Below, piece after piece: positions 61,551 to 64,000 of a stretch of 64,000 bases of DNA. Source of the DNA: Chara braunii (taxonomy: Eukaryota; Streptophyta; Charophyceae; Charales; Characeae); assembly GCA_003427395.1 (NCBI GenBank), contig BFEA01000585.1:530265-594264 (forward strand). The letters are read 5' to 3'. The translations under genes were made by a program, and so were the position numbers. Each line of letters opens with the position of its first letter. The first letter of the stretch is position 1. The notes under the pieces were generated by a model, which was not told the origin of the DNA, made no database searches, and saw only the letters and a program-made list of their open reading frames with translations.

Positions 61551-64000
61551 GTACGAATACCCTTATAAAAGGGTATCCGCCCTGGTTTTCGCAAGTAACA
61601 GAAAACAAGTTTGATTTAAAGTTTAGGTATATCGCGCGAGGCGCGACTGCGTCTGTGGTTTACGCTGACTTAATGGTTGAGTAGAGTAGAGAGTCTGTGA
61701 GCGCGCAGATTTGGGGCATGCGTGATCTTCTAATTGTTGATGGTTGGAGGGCCGACGTGTTCGCCGACCAAATTTTGTCTATTTCCTTATTAAATTAGGA
61801 CTTATAAAATTTGGTCTCTTGATTGGTGCGCTAGTTCATGACCTATAAGTACGTATGGAGGACGACACCAACAACAATAAGATTTTGAAAGCTTTTCGAT
61901 AATCCGCGCGTCATGCAGTGCTTGTTTATTTAGAGGTTCGTCAAGGCTAGACCTAGACTTGGGCCTAACATTACTCGGTTACGACATTAGACTCCCAACA
62001 GAGGGATTCGAGGGTCAAGATCGAGCGGCGGCGACGTGGGGATATCAGAATAGCGTTATCAGAGCAAACATCCTTACAAGGGTATTTGCTCATGATTCTG
62101 CATTCGATACAGTGTCGACACTAGTTGGCATATCGGAGACAGTCTGGAGTGAAAAGTGAGGAAATTTTGGCATGACATCGTGAAACCAACTTCTCGAGTA
62201 CGGAAACCGGGGTTTTCTAAGTGGTTATATGCATACGACAACAGATAAGAATTAGTAAAAATAAATAGTCTTCGGCCACAAGGGCCGGAGGATTAGAAGA
62301 AAACGAGAAGAGGTCTTGCAGGATACAACGACCACAATCTGAATCAGTGGATCTAGTCCGGAGGCGTCGGGCTGACCGGTATGGGAGAGCTTGAGGATCG
62401 CGACGCCTCAAACTTGAAAGCAGCCTGAGTAAATAGAATATGCCGCGACCATACGGCCGGAGCGGCCGATAGAAACATACCCCTGCCAATTGTCTTCCTC
62501 TATGCGGCCTCAAGTGTCGGACACATCTATCTCTACGTAGTATCTGCCTACCTGTTACTTGAGTTGTTTCCCGCTGCCTTCTAGTATCAGGGGCCTCTTT
62601 TCCCCCTGTCACTTAAATATTTTCCTCACTTCAGTCCTCAATATCACGGTTACTGAGTGCCCTTATGGGTCACTCCTGCGCTCAAGACCAACATGCGTTC
62701 GGGTTAGCACTTAAACTGAGTATCAAAGCGTAGGCCACCAGGTGGGTTGAGCCCCGATACTTTATAACTATCTGAGTGGCTCCTTTCCTAACCAGAAATG
62801 GGAACTGGCTCACATGGTTTAGGTGCAGGATTGCCCAGTAAAGGATCCGAGGAACGAGTCCTTCCTAACCTATGGGCTAACTCTTTTTTTTTTGCTAAAC
62901 TGCATTCCGCCCGACTGCTATTTCGGCCGTATTCGGATAGGTGGGATTCGAACTCACGACCTGGGGGTCAGAGTTAGTTGGGATTGAAGGAATAAGGGCT
63001 CTTGCCGTGGCAGGAGCCCGACAGTTGTCCGCGTGGGGCGCATTAGAGTTAGTTCAGTTAGATTTATTGGTTTTTCTGATCTTTTTTTCAGTTTCTCATA
63101 CAGGTTATAGACATCAACTTTGCATCTTTCCGGGAAAAGGCAGCAGGTACCTAGGAAATATCATCACTACCAACCGCGAACTACGGAGCGCTCGGGAGCA
63201 GCCCCGCGGACCTGTCAACGGACTGGCAGATCCGAGGGTGGAAGGAAGATGGGCGCAGGCGTTACCTCACAGAGGTAGAAGAAAAGCATGAGGCAACGAG
63301 GCAAAAGCATGTATGCAAGCATGAGCGACGGAGGTAACCAATAAGCATAGTCGAGGAAGTTAAGTGCGGTTGCCAGACGAAAGGATTCCGAGCAGCAGAT
63401 AGCGGGCGAGAGGCGGCGCAAATGTAAGCAAGGCTATAGGGACGAGCGGACAACTGTGAGTGCAATCGGAGGAGGAAAGGCTAACACGCGAAGTGCGAGG
63501 GTCGAGTGCGGAATAAGGGAGTCGGCGGAGAGAGATAAAAGGAAAAGAGTCAAAGGAGGAAGGAAGAAAGCGAGGGACAAGGAGGGAGTTGGAAGGAGGA
63601 AAGAAAACACGAAGGGAAACCAAAGGAAAAGGCAAGGGCGAGACAGTGAGAAGAAGGAAAATGCAAATGGAAGCATGCAAGAGGGAGCAATCACGAGTAA
63701 AAAGGAGTGCGGGATCATAGGCGGAAGGAAAGAAGACAGAACGAGGAGAGAGGATCAAGTAGGTTGAGACAAGGGAGAGGAGTTACGATATAGCGAGGCA
63801 GGGAGAGAAAAATGAGAAGCTCACCTGACCCATAACGATGAGACTTCCGATCGAAAGTTTTAAGGCAAAGTAACTAGTCTACGTACGACTTCTCGGAGAA
63901 AAGCGAATCGAGGTAAGTCTTTTTCGTAATAAGAATCGTACTGACGACTGCATGAAGGGAAAGGAAGCGAGAGGAGAATTTGGAGAAAATTAATATGAGG
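61551..64000. other. No gene recognised
   Basis: ATACCC...GGGTAT palindrome at 61557-61576. Minus-strand GAGTTCGAATCCCACC (62941-62956) is a B-box/T-arm match with no A box. A weak A/B-box pair lies at 62806 and 62851 on the plus strand. 63.4-63.8 kb is purine-rich. Open frames lack domains. Confidence 0.5.

Noticed and set aside
62941-63000. tRNA gene on the minus strand (T-arm GAGTTCGAATCCC)
   Set aside because: No A box at the expected distance and no acceptor partner.

Overview
The window is eukaryotic and looks like a repeat-rich streptophyte, most likely a charophyte green alga of the Chara type. The reasons are a plant-style ER protein disulfide isomerase with GT-AG introns, many decayed Ty3/gypsy elements with chromodomain-like ends, plant-style non-LTR remnants, a Penelope-like element with the permuted domain order reported from the green lineage, and abundant dinucleotide microsatellites. 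The species itself cannot be proven from the sequence. The assembly is a draft: it has several N runs, short duplications at gaps, and sequencing-adapter sequence embedded near 48.8 kb.

One host gene is clear. A P5/PDIA6-type protein disulfide isomerase runs on the minus strand. Exon 1 (signal peptide) is at 49816-49658, exon 2 at 35004-34953 and exon 3 at 34178-34072. Reading phase is kept throughout, and the CGHC active site is split by intron 2. Intron 1 is about 14.65 kb and holds a gypsy pol and LTR, a CCACGTGG foldback satellite, minisatellites, a hammerhead-ribozyme inverted repeat, AT-rich inverted modules and the adapter-contaminated gap. Later exons were not found in this window.

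Layout: 0-2.6 kb, decayed gypsy gag and protease; 2.6-3.8 kb, repeat R1; 3.8-8.9 kb, a minus-strand gypsy element with all domains in fragments; 9.1-10 kb, a LINE 3' remnant and a duplication; 10.9-12.2 kb, R1 copy 2; 12.2-14.5 kb, a plus-strand gypsy pol and LTR; 14.5-18.2 kb, GC-rich tandem repeats, a gap and LTR-like repeats; 19.1-19.7 kb, a LINE remnant; 21.4-26.9 kb, a quieter stretch with two small open frames, a zinc-ribbon-like frame and an intact 216-residue orphan; 28.9-31.7 kb, a 5'-truncated LINE abutting an inverted LTR (31.7-32.75 kb); 33.3-34.0 kb, a 311-bp tandem repeat; 34.1-49.8 kb, the PDI gene; 50.5-57.3 kb, a nest of tandem, truncated Penelope-like copies beside a GA microsatellite; 59-61.6 kb, a 650-bp repeat in direct and inverted copies beside microsatellites; 61.6-64 kb, nothing recognised.

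The two strongest observations are hammerhead ribozymes at 45.93-46.42 kb and the N-terminal GIY-YIG, C-terminal RT retroelement at 50.5-57.3 kb. One ribozyme is fully paired, and one stem II base pair covaries between copies. That complete copy lies on the transcribed strand of PDI intron 1.
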